Shown here: positions 42,141 to 51,566 of the stretch, piece after piece | How positions within the stretch are numbered: the stretch's first letter is position 1 | Layout: every line of letters begins with the position of its first letter | NCBI GenBank assembly: GCA_002840565.1 | Contig: PHBK01000022.1 | Location: 1 to 64,000 of the forward strand | DNA length: 64,000 nt | Reading direction: 5' to 3' | Source: Deltaproteobacteria bacterium HGW-Deltaproteobacteria-12 | Lineage (GTDB): Bacteria > Desulfobacterota > Syntrophia > Syntrophales > Smithellaceae | Position numbers and translations under genes: made by a program | Notes under the pieces: generated by a model | Seen by the model: only the letters and a program-made list of their open reading frames with translations | Told to the model about the DNA's origin: nothing | Database searches by the model: none

Positions 42141-42737
42141 TTAACGCAGAAATAAGGCTTTATAGCCTTCCATGTAAAGGTAAAACCAATTCGAACCGGG
42201 AGTGTCGCTTAAACTTCCCCACAAAAGCATGAAATATAGTGTGATCAGCCAAAAAACCAGGCCTAAAACGGGGCCGGCCGTAAAGATCCGGAGCTCTTTG
42301 CCGCTCTTTTTATCCCGCCGGCGCCAGAAAATCTCACCCAGACAAAGAAATCCGATCTGGGAAAAAAGCAGCCCGAGAGGTGCCGGGGCGAGGGCATAAT
42401 AAAAGGATTCACCCACCGAGAAGAATGCGCTCACCCGCCAGATTTCTTTCAAAATATAGGCAACCGGGACAATGCATGACCAGATGATCCTTTCCCTGAG
42501 GGAAGCGCCCCGGGCATACATTATGCTATAGACAAACAGGCTGCCGAACACGATAGTTATCCCCAGCAGAGGGTAGAGAATGGCGGCCGCGATTCGGTAA
42601 ACGTGCCCATTTCCAAACCACTCCAGATGACTGGTCAGGATGTTGAGCAAAACCCACACGCCCAGAGCGACTCCAGCGGGGTAAAGGACCCGGCGGCGGA
42701 AAGATTGACTTCCATTTTTATCGGGGGTGTCAGCCAT
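42141..42737 (-). CDS. Multi-pass membrane protein, unknown
   Basis: A 198-residue protein with five hydrophobic helices (about 17-35, 48-70, 85-97, 117-135 and 152-172). No family recognised. It overlaps the sulfatase gene by 8 bases and so is translated with it; a role in membrane access or export of the sulfatase substrate is possible but unsupported. Confidence 0.65.
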   Translation of the reverse strand: MADTPDKNGSQSFRRRVLYPAGVALGVWVLLNILTSHLEWFGNGHVYRIAAAILYPLLGITIVFGSLFVYSIMYARGASLRERIIWSCIVPVAYILKEIWRVSAFFSVGESFYYALAPAPLGLLFSQIGFLCLGEIFWRRRDKKSGKELRIFTAGPVLGLVFWLITLYFMLLWGSLSDTPGSNWFYLYMEGYKALFLR

Positions 42738-44136
42738 TGGCCTTTTTCCTTAAAATGTCTTTTATCATGTTTTGCATTGAGGGCAAAATGCTTTTCCCCT
42801 CCGGTGTGTCGATGATGTTGTGTAGAGTGCGGGGATCTTTTTGGATGTCGAAAAGCTCCGGGCCTTTCTGACCCTGGTACTGGACGTAAAGGAAACGGTC
42901 GGTTCTCACGGCATCCCACTCGGGAACGTTGTAGGGAAAGTCTTTGAAGTACTCCATGTGGATCGAATCTCGCAGCCGGATGTTTTTGTCTGCTAAAACG
43001 GGGACCAGACTCAGGCCTTGCATGGCTCCGGGAACAGGCAAACCGGCCAACTGCAGAAGTGTCGGCGCCAGATCGATGCTGAGCGTCAGTTCACCGGAAC
43101 TCCTGCCGGGGTTCTTAATGTTTGAGGGATAGCGCACAATCAGCGGAATGCGCGTTGCTTCTTCATAGGGGTATCTTTTGTCGATCAATTCTTTTTCGCC
43201 CCAGAAATATCCGTTGTCACTGACATAAACCACGATGGTGTTGTCGGCGATGCCCAGCTTATCCAGCTCATTCAGAATCCGGCCGATTTGCTGATCCATG
43301 GCTGTAATGACCCGGTGGTAGTCGAGGTATTTTTCCCCCACGCTGCCAAGTACACCGTAGTAGATGCTTCCTTCTTTCTGATGAATCCAGGCATGATACT
43401 CGGGCGGAAGCGTGCGGCTCACGTCGGCATCGGCATACAATTTTTTCAATTCGGGCGGCGGCGAAAAAGGCTGGTGCGGCGCCTTGTGGGCAAGATAAAC
43501 GCAGAACGGACCATCCTTTTCCCGCCGGATAAATTCCAGGGCCAGATCAGTCAAATCCTCCGTCAGATATTTACCTTTTCTCGGGGTGACGGTTCCGTTG
43601 ATAATCAGGGGGCAGTCGAAATAGAGGCCCTGTCCGCCGGAAGCGGTAAACGTAACGAATTGATCGACGGCCTTTCCCAGAAGGTCGGGCAGTTTGCCCG
43701 GCATGTGCCATTTGCCGAAAAAGGCATTTTTATATCCTGCATTCCGGAGATGTTCCAGGAAGGTTACATTCTTATCGTTCCAGGGGGTATAATTATTTTT
43801 TACGCCGTGGCGGTGGGCATACTGGCCGGTCAGGAAGCATCCCCGCGACGGGCTGCATAAGGGAACCGCCGCAAAGTTATTGGTAAACCTTACGCCTTCA
43901 TTGGCCAAACGATCGAGGTGGGGAGTTTTGATAAAAGGATGCCCCATGTTGCTCATCGCATCCCAACGATGGTCGTCCGACAGGATGAAAACAATGTTCG
44001 GCTTCTTCTGTGCTCCCCAAATACTGGAAGCAAAAGTGAAATCGGCTGCGCACAAAGCCAGCGATCCCCCGATAACTTTAAGCGTCTGTCGTCTGGAGAG
44101 CTTGCGTTCGGCTAAATTAATTTCTTCCATCTCCAC
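42730..44136 (-). CDS. Tat-exported type I sulfatase
   Basis: A 468-residue arylsulfatase-family enzyme. Twin-arginine signal SRRQTLKVIGGSLALCAA (14-31). Metal site NIVFILSDDHRWD (47-59). Formylglycine motif C94-S-P-S-R98, a Cys-type precursor that must be oxidised to formylglycine. Later GKWHMPG and VSDNGYFWGEKELIDK (about 310-325) complete the active site. The maturase needed is encoded 40 bp upstream (44177-45472). It cleaves a sulfate ester, substrate unknown. Tat export after cytosolic maturation agrees with the twin-Arg signal. Confidence 0.92.
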   Translation of the reverse strand: MEMEEINLAERKLSRRQTLKVIGGSLALCAADFTFASSIWGAQKKPNIVFILSDDHRWDAMSNMGHPFIKTPHLDRLANEGVRFTNNFAAVPLCSPSRGCFLTGQYAHRHGVKNNYTPWNDKNVTFLEHLRNAGYKNAFFGKWHMPGKLPDLLGKAVDQFVTFTASGGQGLYFDCPLIINGTVTPRKGKYLTEDLTDLALEFIRREKDGPFCVYLAHKAPHQPFSPPPELKKLYADADVSRTLPPEYHAWIHQKEGSIYYGVLGSVGEKYLDYHRVITAMDQQIGRILNELDKLGIADNTIVVYVSDNGYFWGEKELIDKRYPYEEATRIPLIVRYPSNIKNPGRSSGELTLSIDLAPTLLQLAGLPVPGAMQGLSLVPVLADKNIRLRDSIHMEYFKDFPYNVPEWDAVRTDRFLYVQYQGQKGPELFDIQKDPRTLHNIIDTPEGKSILPSMQNMIKDILRKKANG

Positions 44137-44176
44137 ACCCCTGTTGTTAATTTCCGGTCAATGGTTTCATAATTTA

Positions 44177-45472
44177 TCAGCGCAGCTTCATTGCCAGAGG
44201 CCCGCGGCCGGCATCCATGATATAAGATGCCGGCAGGTTGTTTTCTAAAAGCTGCCTCATGGCCTTCATGTATTTATTGATGTGCCGGAAGAATTTTTTA
44301 TATGCCCCGCACAGATAGTTCAGTCCCGGTTCGCCGGTCAAGGTTGTAACAAAACGATGCTTCAAACACTCGCCGCGGCAGGCAAACAGGACATCACAAT
44401 CCCGGCAGGAATGCGGGAGAGCGGTCTCTTTGCGCTGGCCAAAGGCCGTCTGCTTCGAAGAATTCACCAACTGCAGGGGATCGGACGAAAGAATGTTCCC
44501 CAGCAGGTAAGGGGGGTAAACAAAGTGGTCACAGGAGTAGATGTTGCCGTTATGCTCCATAATAACCGAGCGACCGCAATGCCGCGAGAACTGGCAAACC
44601 GTCGCCTGCCCGCCCATCCAGGCCAGCAGCGCCCATTCAAAATTCATGACAAAAATATTACCGACATCATTTCTCACCCATTCCTCAAAAACGCCGATGA
44701 GAAAGTCTCCATAGTCTTCCGGCCGGACCGTCCAGGGAGTCACATCGGCCGTGTTTTCGGCCCTTACATCGGGGGGGGCCGCCAGCGTTAAACCCAGGGC
44801 GCGGGCTTCGTTATCGGGCGTCCGTTCGACGATCGGAATAAACTGAATAAAGCGGGCACCCTGTTCCTTAAAGAAATGATACACCTCCCGGGGCCGGCAT
44901 GCGCTTTCCCGCGTGATGCAGGCCATCACGTTGTACTCAACCCCGTGCTTTTTCATCAGTTTAAGACCGTTCATAACGGCACTGAAAGCGCCCTTGCCGG
45001 AGCCATCGACACGATAGCGGTTATGAATGTAATCCGGCCCGTCGAGGCTGAGGCCGACCAGGAACTGATTTTTGGCGAGAAATTCGCACCATTCATCGCT
45101 GAGCAGTGTGCCGTTCGTTTGCAGAGCGTTGGTAATCCGGTTGCCGTCGCCATGTTTTTTTTGCAGTTTTATTACCTTCCGGAAAAAATCGAGACCCGTC
45201 AGCATCGGCTCTCCCCCCTGCCAGGCAAAAGGTATCTCCGGCACGTCATTGGCGCGGATATATTTCCGGATAAAAGCCTCCAACACCCGATCGGACATCC
45301 GGTAATTCTCGTTTTTGGCAAAAAAAACTTTTTTCTCCAGATAAAAACAATAGGCACAGTGGAGATTGCAGACCGGTCCAATCGGCTTGGCTAAGATATG
45401 AATGCCCTGCGCACTTGGTGCCTCTGGTGCAATACCGTTTACATAATCAGTGGGCTTAACCTGGTCGGGCAT
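44177..45472 (-). CDS. Anaerobic sulfatase-maturating radical SAM enzyme
   Basis: A 431-residue SPASM-type radical SAM protein. The CxxxCxxC cluster is CNLHCAYC (about 34-41), followed by AWQGGEPML (about 83-91). SPASM Cys occur late (CGRSVIMEHNGNIYSCDHF, then CRDCDVLFACRGEC, about 315-385). This is the anSME family, which turns a Cys or Ser of the sulfatase motif into formylglycine without oxygen. It pairs with the Cys-type sulfatase just downstream. Such pairs are typical of anaerobes. Confidence 0.92.
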   Translation of the reverse strand: MPDQVKPTDYVNGIAPEAPSAQGIHILAKPIGPVCNLHCAYCFYLEKKVFFAKNENYRMSDRVLEAFIRKYIRANDVPEIPFAWQGGEPMLTGLDFFRKVIKLQKKHGDGNRITNALQTNGTLLSDEWCEFLAKNQFLVGLSLDGPDYIHNRYRVDGSGKGAFSAVMNGLKLMKKHGVEYNVMACITRESACRPREVYHFFKEQGARFIQFIPIVERTPDNEARALGLTLAAPPDVRAENTADVTPWTVRPEDYGDFLIGVFEEWVRNDVGNIFVMNFEWALLAWMGGQATVCQFSRHCGRSVIMEHNGNIYSCDHFVYPPYLLGNILSSDPLQLVNSSKQTAFGQRKETALPHSCRDCDVLFACRGECLKHRFVTTLTGEPGLNYLCGAYKKFFRHINKYMKAMRQLLENNLPASYIMDAGRGPLAMKLR

Positions 45473-45590
45473 ATCTGTTTCATCCTCTGATCATAAAGAG
45501 CACGGCAGTGCAAGGGAGCATTTGATTTTCCAGGGTGATATTTTCATATTTCACCAGTATTTGCTTAACCTCCGGCATGAGTATTTCCGC

Positions 45591-47105
45591 TCAAAGAAGC
45601 CACTTCATCAGAATATCCTTACTGCCGGACGGCAGGCTGAAAATCATGCCATCCTCACCGATGGTGATCGGTCCGGAAAAGAATTTCCTCGCTTCTCCCA
45701 GGAATGCCGGCTTGAGTTCCGCTGCGGGAAGGGGCGGCAGTATATGGGTGAGAATCAGGTGGCGGACTCCCGCCGCATTGGCAATAATCGCTCCATCCTC
45801 CGGAGAGGCATGGTATTCCATGATATCATGCAATATTGCGGCGGTGTTCTCGCGGCCCGTTTTCCGAGATACATTTTTCAGAGAGCTGATCAGGACCGGC
45901 TGAAGGGCATCCATCAGAAGAAGATCCGCTCCTCTGGCCTGGTGATAGAGGGCTGGCGTGGATGCGGTGTCTCCACTGATCACCACAGCACGGCCTTTGT
46001 AGTCAAAGCGATAACCCACCGCCGGTTTTACGGGGCTATGATCGACCGCAAAGGCGGTTACCCGAAGTCCGTCAGCATCGATGATGGACAATGACTCCGC
46101 ACCGGCGGGAAAGGAAAACGGTCTGGCCAGTCCGCCGGCCCCGGAAGGGGGCACCACTGTAGGACCGTGATGCAAAATCCGGGATTTAAAATCAAGAGAA
46201 TAGGCCTGGTTGAATCCTGCGACGACGGCTTCGACGCCGCTCGGACCAAATATATCGAGAGGACTATTCATTGAGCCACCGGCCCAGCGTTTCAGCATTA
46301 ACTCTCCCAGGTCGCCGATATGATCGGAATGAAAATGAGTGAGCAGGGCGGCTTTGATGGCGGCGTGCCTGAATTTCATCAGCTCCAGTTTCCTCACGCT
46401 GCCGGGGCCGGCATCAACTACGTAAAGGTCCTTTCCCGCGATGACACCAACGCTGCAGGAAGCTCTTCTGCCATCAGCCAGGGGGGCTCCGGTACCGAGA
46501 AGAGCGACATGAAGCCCGTCGGGAAGATTGCCGATAACGTCCGCAGACAAAATTTCGGTTCCGATAGGCTCTACCAAAAGCAAACCGATTTTATTTTGGA
46601 AGAGAACTAAACCGGCAATGATCGCTGCGACTATTATGGCCGCAGTCAGAACCTTGAAGTTGAGAATCTCTTTAATTCTGAAACGATTTTTGCTGGAGTC
46701 GGGTTTCAGGGTTTGGATTAAAATTGCCGCTGCTAAAAGGATCAGTAATAGCGCTTCAATTTTCAACGATTGAGCTCCCGCCGCCGAAAAACCATCCAGT
46801 GTCTGGCTGAGCAGCCGTCCGGACATGATAATAATGAGGAAAATGACGGGAACAACCAGCCAGCGGTTGCGTCCGGTAGCGGCCCCGAGAAGACAGAAAA
46901 AACTCATTCCCAGAAAAAGGCCGCCGAGATCGCCCCGGATGGAGTTTAATCCCTGCACAGTTATCGGCTGAACAAAAAAGGCAGTGGCCAAGATGTCGGG
47001 GAAAGTTATAAAGCCAATGCCGAGAAACAAAAACAGCAGACCTGCCAATCCTGCCATTAGACGGGATATTATTTTGCTGAAAGATATTTGTGACCTTGTA
47101 TTCAA
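45591..47105 (-). CDS. Membrane-anchored metallo-beta-lactamase-fold hydrolase
   Basis: A 504-residue protein. The N-terminal 130 residues contain four membrane helices resembling DUF4345; another helix lies near 150-170. Residues 195-504 form a metallo-beta-lactamase domain of the tRNase Z/arylsulfatase-like group with THFHSDHIGDL (about 255-265), VDHSPVKPAVGYRF, SGDT and a final His in THILPP. The fusion of DUF4345-like helices with this domain puts the active site at the membrane. It overlaps the DJ-1/PfpI gene by four bases. An arylsulfatase-like or lipid-directed activity is inference from neighbours. Confidence 0.75.
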   Translation of the reverse strand: MNTRSQISFSKIISRLMAGLAGLLFLFLGIGFITFPDILATAFFVQPITVQGLNSIRGDLGGLFLGMSFFCLLGAATGRNRWLVVPVIFLIIIMSGRLLSQTLDGFSAAGAQSLKIEALLLILLAAAILIQTLKPDSSKNRFRIKEILNFKVLTAAIIVAAIIAGLVLFQNKIGLLLVEPIGTEILSADVIGNLPDGLHVALLGTGAPLADGRRASCSVGVIAGKDLYVVDAGPGSVRKLELMKFRHAAIKAALLTHFHSDHIGDLGELMLKRWAGGSMNSPLDIFGPSGVEAVVAGFNQAYSLDFKSRILHHGPTVVPPSGAGGLARPFSFPAGAESLSIIDADGLRVTAFAVDHSPVKPAVGYRFDYKGRAVVISGDTASTPALYHQARGADLLLMDALQPVLISSLKNVSRKTGRENTAAILHDIMEYHASPEDGAIIANAAGVRHLILTHILPPLPAAELKPAFLGEARKFFSGPITIGEDGMIFSLPSGSKDILMKWLL

Positions 47106-47932
47106 TTACCGACTCCCCGTGCTTTCATCATCATTTTAACAGCAACCTCGGCCCCGGCATTCTGGTTCTGACCGGTCACCAGGCGACCATCAACAACGGA
47201 ATGATTGGCGAACATGTCCTGAAAAGCCGTTTTTCCTTCAAAGAAAGCCCCGGCGGCCCGGAGCTCCCGTTCCGGGTGCTGAGGTGTCCCGGTAATCCTC
47301 AATTCCCTGACCTGCTTGTCTGTAACGGCTGTAAGACGGCGGTCCCTGACGAGAGGATTCCCCTTTTCATCCCTGGCCCGGAGCAGGCCCAGAGGACCGT
47401 GGCAAACTCCCCCGATCACTCTTCCTGCACGGTATGCTTCGCTGATTTTACGCCCCAGCACTTCGGATGTTCCCAAATCATAAGCCGCTCCCCAACCTCC
47501 GGCAAGATAAATCAGGTCGTAACGGGTGAAATCGATATGGTCGATCCGCAATGAGTTGGCTACCTTTTGCTGAAACAACTTATCCCGGAGATAACGATTG
47601 TCATATTCGGATTTTATGAACCACTTAAATGAGAGTGGATCGATGGGGATCCGGCCGCCTTGAATACTGGCCACATCAACCTTCATCCCGCCGTCAAGGA
47701 ATTCATAATAGGGAGCGGTCATTTCCGACCCGAAAACACCGGTCGGGACATTTTCTCCCAGCCGGTCATGACTGGTGGTGATGATCAGAGCGGTGCCACC
47801 CGGAAATTGAACCCTCTTGCCGGAATAATCAGGATGGAAGCCCAGGCCCTTGACAATTAATGGAAGGACCAGCCAGGCGGCAAGCCCCAGGAAGACGACA
47901 ACCAGTAAAATAATGATCAGTGCTTTTTTCAT
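47102..47932 (-). CDS. Membrane-anchored DJ-1/PfpI family protein
   Basis: A 276-residue protein with an N-terminal membrane helix (5-27) and a DJ-1/PfpI fold. The nucleophile elbow is GGVCHGPLGLL (about 175-185) with Cys and following His; LIYLAGGWGAAYDL (about 140-153) holds the upstream Gly-rich loop and FEGKTAF the late strand. Members are chaperone/hydratase-like Hsp31 or proteases; the exact activity cannot be told. It is in the same operon as the two MBL-fold genes. Confidence 0.8.
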   Translation of the reverse strand: MKKALIIILLVVVFLGLAAWLVLPLIVKGLGFHPDYSGKRVQFPGGTALIITTSHDRLGENVPTGVFGSEMTAPYYEFLDGGMKVDVASIQGGRIPIDPLSFKWFIKSEYDNRYLRDKLFQQKVANSLRIDHIDFTRYDLIYLAGGWGAAYDLGTSEVLGRKISEAYRAGRVIGGVCHGPLGLLRARDEKGNPLVRDRRLTAVTDKQVRELRITGTPQHPERELRAAGAFFEGKTAFQDMFANHSVVDGRLVTGQNQNAGAEVAVKMMMKARGVGN

Positions 47933-47954
47933 TCTGTTCTGGTGCCTCCAGCGT

Positions 47955-49703
47955 TTAATTATCTTTCCTTTCCACGGAAAGTCGCAGCGGAGAAGAACTG
48001 AAGTAGTTGAGGAACCCCGCCAGCTCGATCATATTGCCTTTTTGATACTCAAAGCCGGCCAACGTAGTCAAAGGACTGCGCAGCCGGGCTAACATTTCTT
48101 TGAATTTGCCGGAATCCGCGCAAACCAGCAGATCGAGATTTTCTTTGAGCCGGGGAGACATTTCCGCGACACCCCGCCGCACGGAAATCGTATAGGCTTC
48201 GTCCGTATCGGTAAATTTTATGCCGACCCGCTTATCCAGACCGGCGCTTTTAACAGGATCAAGATTAATCGCCAGAGAATCGAAAAAAAGCGACAGGGGC
48301 AGTCTTTTAACCATCTGAGGGTCCAGCTTGACTTTCGGCTGCGCCACAAAGTTGTCCTGGATTTCCAGGGCCTCCGTTAAATAATAATGGCGGGCATTGG
48401 CGTTGAACTCTCTTTCCCCCAGGGCGATCAGGGCCTGAATGCGCATTTTGCGGGCGTCTTCATTTTCCGGATTGAGCCGAATGAGGTGGCCGGTTAATTG
48501 CAGGGCCGCCTGATAATTTCCCTGCGCGAGATATTTGCGGCCATGCTCCAGAAGCATTGCTTCTCCCCCGGCAAGTTCCGTCATCATCCTGGCGTTTGCG
48601 GCAGGGGGCAACGGATGAATGTCCGCTGAATCACCGCTGAACCAGCCGAGATTACCCGCGAACATGGATCGGGCCGACCAGGAGACCTTGCCGTAAAATT
48701 CCTGCAGATATGGTGATTGGGCCAGATGGGCGGGGAGCCGGACGTATTCGGCAAGCTCATCCGGTGTCATCCCCTGATTCATTCCCCGCAAAGACTGGTC
48801 ATGAACAAATTGAATGGCGTCGCGGTAATCGGTGACAATCCGGTCGATGGCGGCAGCGCCTGCTACCGGTCTTCCATGAGAGGGCACGAGATATTCCGGC
48901 TGTAAATCGCGGATAAGATCCAACGATCGATACCAGTTTTTGAGACTGCGGAACCAGGTGCCCCGGATTGTGTAGAGATTCGGGAAGGACTTGTAAATGT
49001 TATCGCCGCAAAGCAGGATTTTCCTTTCCGGCAGCCAGACGTAAATCTGATCATCAGTTTCGCCCGGGGCATGGATCAACTCCAAACGAATACCGGCTAC
49101 GGTAACCTTCAGACGGTCGCGGAATGTTTTTGTGGGAGGAATATAACCCAGCGTGGAATTCGGGCCGAAAGACAGATACGGTCCGATTCCGACGTTGATC
49201 ATTGCTTTTTGATCCAGCAGGGTACCATACATCCGCATGCTTCTTGCCCCGATGATCGGCGCCGTCTCGCTGGAGAAGCGCGTTACCGCGCTGTCCGTGG
49301 ATTCGTGAGCGTAGATATCCGGCTTATTGTTTTGTGCAAAAGCCGCCGCCCCGTAAATGTGGTCGGGGTGAAAGTGGGTATAAATAATTGCCTGGAGAGG
49401 CAGCCTGGTCAATTTCTTCATTTCCTTCCAGACTTCGCGACCACTCTCGTTCGTTTCCATCGTATCGACGACAATGACTCCGTCAGTTCCGACGAGCAGA
49501 ATGGAATTGGCAATTCCGTAACCGACTGCGGAATAAACACCGTCGGCGACGAAATAGATTTTCTTTTCGAATTCTCTGGAGTGTTCGGCCAGTTTCGGAT
49601 TTGCGACTATATCGGGAAGGCCTTTTGTTGTTTGTGCCCAGGAACTCGGGGCACAGGTGATGAAAAAACAGAGAAATCCGGCCAGAAAAATATTTTTATT
49701 CAT
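47955..49703 (-). CDS. Alkyl/aryl-sulfatase, metallo-beta-lactamase type (SdsA/BDS1-like)
   Basis: A 582-residue exported enzyme from the ATG at 49703 (AGGAGAG upstream). Signal peptide MNKNIFLAGFLCFFITCAPSSWA. MBL metal motif THFHPDHIYG (about 125-134), GETDDQIYVWLP and later His in PSHGRPVAG. Alkyl-sulfatase dimerisation domain about 345-450 (NLGWFSGDSADIHPLPP) and a C-terminal SCP2-like domain (LPLSLFFDSLAINLDP, about 460-580). Domain order and size match SDS hydrolases that split alkyl sulfates. It follows the sigma-54 activator gene by 13 bp. Confidence 0.9.
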   Translation of the reverse strand: MNKNIFLAGFLCFFITCAPSSWAQTTKGLPDIVANPKLAEHSREFEKKIYFVADGVYSAVGYGIANSILLVGTDGVIVVDTMETNESGREVWKEMKKLTRLPLQAIIYTHFHPDHIYGAAAFAQNNKPDIYAHESTDSAVTRFSSETAPIIGARSMRMYGTLLDQKAMINVGIGPYLSFGPNSTLGYIPPTKTFRDRLKVTVAGIRLELIHAPGETDDQIYVWLPERKILLCGDNIYKSFPNLYTIRGTWFRSLKNWYRSLDLIRDLQPEYLVPSHGRPVAGAAAIDRIVTDYRDAIQFVHDQSLRGMNQGMTPDELAEYVRLPAHLAQSPYLQEFYGKVSWSARSMFAGNLGWFSGDSADIHPLPPAANARMMTELAGGEAMLLEHGRKYLAQGNYQAALQLTGHLIRLNPENEDARKMRIQALIALGEREFNANARHYYLTEALEIQDNFVAQPKVKLDPQMVKRLPLSLFFDSLAINLDPVKSAGLDKRVGIKFTDTDEAYTISVRRGVAEMSPRLKENLDLLVCADSGKFKEMLARLRSPLTTLAGFEYQKGNMIELAGFLNYFSSSPLRLSVERKDN

Positions 49704-49716
49704 AGTTTCTCTCCTG

Positions 49717-51246
49717 TCAGCGGCTATGCAGATAGCTGTGGCCAAAAGATATGCCCAGTTTTTTCATCCGGCTGCGTAAGGTATTGGGTTTAACTTTCAA
49801 TATTTCCGCAGCCCCGTTCCTGCCTTCCACTTTTCCATTGGTCAAAGTTAAGACCTTTTTTAGTTCTTCGGTCAGGATCTGATCCATAGGTCGCAGCTGC
49901 TCCTCTGATTGTTTTTGTTGCTGAATATCATCTGGAAGATGGACAGTGGTGATATAAGGGAAATCAATTACTGATCCTTTTCTTATTATCAAAGCTCTTT
50001 CGACGGCGTTCTCCAGTTCGCGAACATTTCCGGGCCAATCATATTCGAGCAGACAATCCAGGGCGCCGGGAGCCAGAGATACTGCCTGTGAAATGCCCAT
50101 CTCCTGTGATTTCTTGTCAATAAAGTGCTGCACAAGACCGGGAATGTCGCCTTTACGGTGCTTGAGAGGCGGGACGACGATGGGAAATACTCGCAGCCGG
50201 TAGTAAAGATCACGGCGGAATTTTTCTTTTGCAATTAAATCTTCCAGGTTGCGGTGAGTTGCTGCAATCAATCGAATATCAACCTTGACCGGTTTGCTGC
50301 CGCCCACCCGGTAAATTTCCTTATCCTGAAGCACACGGAGCATTCTCATTTGTGCTTCCGGAGGTAGTTCGCCAATTTCATCCAGCAGAATGGTGCCCTC
50401 ATGTGCCCTTTCAAAGTGCCCGCGCTTCTGGGCAATTGCTCCGGTAAAAGCCCCTTTTTCATGGCCGAACAGCTCGCTGTCGATAACTGTCTCGGGTATT
50501 GCTCCGCAATTCACTTTAATAAAAGGACCGTCTTTCCGCGGAGAGAGGTTATGGATGGCATTGGCAATTACTTCTTTGCCTGTTCCGGTATCACCAATGA
50601 GCAACACAGGGGTTGTGAGGTTGGAAACCTGATTGACGGATTCCATAACACCTTTGAGGCCGACGTTTTTACCTATGATCTCATAACCGGACAGGCGCAT
50701 TAACTCGTTCTGCAGGTGCCGGTTCTCATCCTTCAGTTGGTCGCGCAATTTGAGCAATTCCTGATGCTGGAGGCTATTGGCTAGGGCGATACCGAAAGGT
50801 TCTTTTAAAAGAGACATCAGCCGGGCATGAGCTTCCGTAAAGCGGTTCTTTCCTTTGGCCTGAATTATCAGCGATCCTATGAAATGGTCGCCTACAATCA
50901 GGCGTACATTCAGGTATGATGACTTCCGGTCGATGTAATCAAGATAGTGCTTCATCATGTAATGAGTTTCTACGTCATTGGCGATCCAGGCATCTTGCAG
51001 GCTTTCTATCCACTTGAAATAATCATCGGCCATGGGAATCTGAATCGTGGAAATTGATTCCTCTATAACAGTTGTTGACGCTATTATTTTTAAAACGCGA
51101 TTTTTGAGATCATGATGGGTGAGATGCAGATAGTCCGCCGGAATATAATCCCGGATATACGCCAGACATTTCCACAATGCTTTTTCTATCTCAAGGCTGC
51201 TACAGATGCGCAGTGTGGCGCCGATAAAAAAATCTTTTTCATTCAT
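49717..51246 (-). CDS. Sigma-54-dependent transcriptional activator (GAF-AAA-Fis)
   Basis: A 509-residue NtrC-class activator from the ATG at 51246 (AGGAG upstream); the longer frame to 51369 has no site. N-terminal GAF-like sensor (about 10-165), coiled linker, then AAA+ domain: Walker A GDTGTGKE (about 220-227), GAFTGA loop (about 270-275, contacts sigma-54), Walker B TILLDEIGELP. C-terminal Fis HTH (GAAEILKVKPNTLRSRMKKLGI). It lacks a receiver domain, so it senses a ligand directly. It is transcribed divergently from the MFS operon, whose -24/-12 promoter it most likely activates. Confidence 0.9.
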   Translation of the reverse strand: MNEKDFFIGATLRICSSLEIEKALWKCLAYIRDYIPADYLHLTHHDLKNRVLKIIASTTVIEESISTIQIPMADDYFKWIESLQDAWIANDVETHYMMKHYLDYIDRKSSYLNVRLIVGDHFIGSLIIQAKGKNRFTEAHARLMSLLKEPFGIALANSLQHQELLKLRDQLKDENRHLQNELMRLSGYEIIGKNVGLKGVMESVNQVSNLTTPVLLIGDTGTGKEVIANAIHNLSPRKDGPFIKVNCGAIPETVIDSELFGHEKGAFTGAIAQKRGHFERAHEGTILLDEIGELPPEAQMRMLRVLQDKEIYRVGGSKPVKVDIRLIAATHRNLEDLIAKEKFRRDLYYRLRVFPIVVPPLKHRKGDIPGLVQHFIDKKSQEMGISQAVSLAPGALDCLLEYDWPGNVRELENAVERALIIRKGSVIDFPYITTVHLPDDIQQQKQSEEQLRPMDQILTEELKKVLTLTNGKVEGRNGAAEILKVKPNTLRSRMKKLGISFGHSYLHSR

Positions 51247-51390
51247 CACTTTTCTCCTGCCCGACTCTGTGGGGGAAAATATAGAAAGTATCAGTATTAA
51301 TCCTAAGTTTATTTGCCTTAAACATTCCGTAATTAATCTATCATAATCAAAGAAAAAAACAACCATCATCTCTGATATAATTCAGCATAA

Positions 51391-51425
51391 TACGAAATAA
51401 GACAGTTAGGCTGCCATATTTCGTA
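51391..51425. promoter_or_regulatory. Inverted repeat, likely activator binding site
   Basis: TACGAAAT (51391-51398) and ATTTCGTA (51418-51425) form a perfect 8-bp inverted repeat separated by 19 bp in the divergent region, 51 bp upstream of the sigma-54 promoter at 51476. It is a plausible enhancer site for the neighbouring activator. Confidence 0.55.
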
Positions 51426-51475
51426 GTTTCTTGTCTGCTTTACCGTATGGTATTGTTTTTACATATATATTATTT

Positions 51476-51491
51476 TGGTATGTTATTTGCG
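51476..51491 (+). promoter_or_regulatory. Sigma-54 promoter of the MFS-amidohydrolase operon
   Basis: TGGTATGTTATTTGCG has GG and GC in exact -24/-12 spacing, 75 bp upstream of the MFS ATG. The adjacent divergent gene encodes a sigma-54 activator, which supports the call. Confidence 0.7.
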
Positions 51492-51566
51492 ATATAATTA
51501 AACGTCGAGAAAATAAATCAGCAAAGAATAAAAAATCATCATTAGTATGCAAGGAGGTTTCAATTT

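Noticed and set aside
44282..45394. Plus-strand frames of 169 and 172 codons over the sulfatase-maturase gene
   Set aside because: They are shadows of the GC-rich maturase gene, which has all radical SAM and SPASM cysteines.
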